Shown here piece after piece: positions 6,371-6,553 of a stretch of DNA of 6,553 nt. Both the position numbers and the translations under genes were made by a program. Position 1 is the stretch's first letter, and each line of letters starts with the position of its first letter. The stretch spans positions 1 to 6,553 of the forward strand of contig JAFLJX010000176.1 of assembly GCA_022712785.1 (NCBI GenBank). The letters run 5' to 3'. The stretch is from Mycoplasmatota bacterium. Its GTDB lineage: Bacteria > Bacillota_I > Bacilli_A > Izemoplasmatales > Izemoplasmataceae. The notes under the pieces were generated by a model. It worked only from the letters and a program-made list of their open reading frames with translations. It was not told where the DNA came from and ran no database searches.

Positions 6371-6392
6371 ACCACTATAAAGGTGGTGTTTT
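6366..6392 (+). promoter_or_regulatory. Hairpin that can hide the tnpA ribosome binding site
   Basis: AAAATACCAC (6366-6375) pairs with GTGGTGTTTT (6383-6392), 10 bp with one G-T wobble, around the loop TATAAAG. The 3' arm carries most of the SD (AAAGGTGGTG, 6379-6388) serving ATG 6395. The stem ends in a T-run (6389-6393), so it could also act as a weak terminator. An identical hairpin occurs in the outer copy at 6292-6318. Confidence 0.55.
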
Positions 6393-6394
6393 TA

Positions 6395-6553
6395 ATGAAT
6401 CCAGAAATAAACCAAGAAGAAAAATGGCGAAAGCTTCTACTAGAACATAAAACAACAGATATGACAATCAAATCATACTGTAAAATAAATGATGTGAAAG
6501 TACATCAATTTACGTATTGGCGTAATAAGATTGAAAGAGGAATAGTTAGGGAA
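6395..6553 (+). CDS. tnpA: IS66-family accessory protein TnpA, N-terminal 53 residues (runs off window)
   Basis: Small accessory protein of IS66 elements, thought to help transposition with TnpB and the TnpC transposase; its exact role is not settled. Seen: the family signature EEKWRKLLLEHKTTDMT followed by a helix-turn-helix-like segment (about residues 23-45) with SYCKIND and the hallmark Tyr-Trp-Arg of FTYWRNKI (W11, Y28, C29, Y41, W42, R43). This is the usual W...YC...F-x-x-W-[RK] pattern of these DNA-binding proteins. Start ATG 6395 is preceded by AAAGGTGGTG and matches the usual family start a few residues before the tryptophan. No stop occurs before the window ends; the full protein is normally about 90-120 residues. 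Base composition is like the host genes, so there is no sign of very recent arrival from a different genome. Confidence 0.88.
   Translation, partial: MNPEINQEEKWRKLLLEHKTTDMTIKSYCKINDVKVHQFTYWRNKIERGIVRE

Larger units (their letters stand above)
6245..6392 (+). repeat. Tandem duplication of a 74-bp IS66 left end
   Basis: Copy 1 is 6245-6318 and copy 2 is 6319-6392. They are directly abutting and differ at one base only (C6277 versus A6351). Each begins GTAAGCGTCAAATCTTAGG and ends AAAGGTGGTGTTTT. Sequence similarity stops at 6392/6393, just before the tnpA start codon. Confidence 0.97.
6319..6553 (+). mobile_element. IS66-family insertion sequence, left end and start of tnpA (continues past window)
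   Basis: Left terminal sequence GTAAGCGTCAAATCTTAGG at 6319, then a 76-nt leader and the tnpA reading frame. IS66 elements normally carry tnpA, tnpB and the DDE transposase gene tnpC between terminal inverted repeats, with 8-bp target duplications; tnpB, tnpC and the right end are not in the window. The assignment rests on the TnpA protein and the GTAAGCG tip. Confidence 0.85.

Noticed and set aside
6245..6392. CRISPR array or riboswitch reading of the 74-bp direct repeat
   Set aside because: There are only two abutting units with no spacers, and each begins with an IS66 tip and ends at the tnpA start; it is an IS end duplication.

Overview
The window comes from an AT-rich bacterial chromosome of Firmicutes/Mollicutes character. 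Three things support this. The codon usage is extremely A/T-biased. The order dnaE-pfkA-pyk is typical of that group. Shine-Dalgarno sequences are strong (GGTGGTGAT, AGGAGTGAT). Tryptophan is read from TGG and the stops used are TAA and TAG, so nothing indicates the UGA=Trp code of Mycoplasma or Spiroplasma. A standard-code relative such as the Acholeplasma/Izemoplasma/Haloplasma/Erysipelotrichia neighbourhood fits best. This placement is inference, not proof.

Layout, all on the + strand. (1) Positions 1-534 hold the 3' end of a surface protein gene, with Ig-like tandem repeats of about 63 residues and a C-terminal membrane anchor; a weak AT-rich hairpin/T-tract terminator overlaps its stop. 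(2) Positions 599-3622 hold dnaE, a compact DNA polymerase III alpha subunit with intact polymerase aspartates but a degenerate PHP domain. (3) Positions 3692-4648 hold pfkA (ATP-dependent 6-phosphofructokinase) and 4659-6092 hold pyk (pyruvate kinase). They are 10 nt apart, and the pyk ribosome binding site overlaps the pfkA stop. A convincing rho-independent terminator (6161-6186) closes the glycolytic operon. A near-consensus cre-like sequence lies just upstream of the pfkA promoter. (4) From 6245 to the window end lies the left end of an IS66-family insertion sequence. Its terminal 74 bp is present twice in tandem (73/74 identical), followed by the start of the small accessory gene tnpA, which runs off the window.

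How the parts work together: PfkA and Pyk catalyse the two classic control steps of glycolysis and are made from one transcript. dnaE is transcribed upstream and probably separately, since each gene has its own TATAAT. The IS sits downstream of the operon terminator, where it is least likely to harm the host.

The most interesting region is the duplicated IS left end. Each copy carries an extended -10 promoter and a hairpin that would bury the tnpA ribosome binding site in read-through transcripts, but not in transcripts started at the IS's own promoter. The duplication geometry fits one IS66 element having inserted into the leader of another. The ordinary genes look conventional, and I did not find a convincing wholly new multi-gene system.
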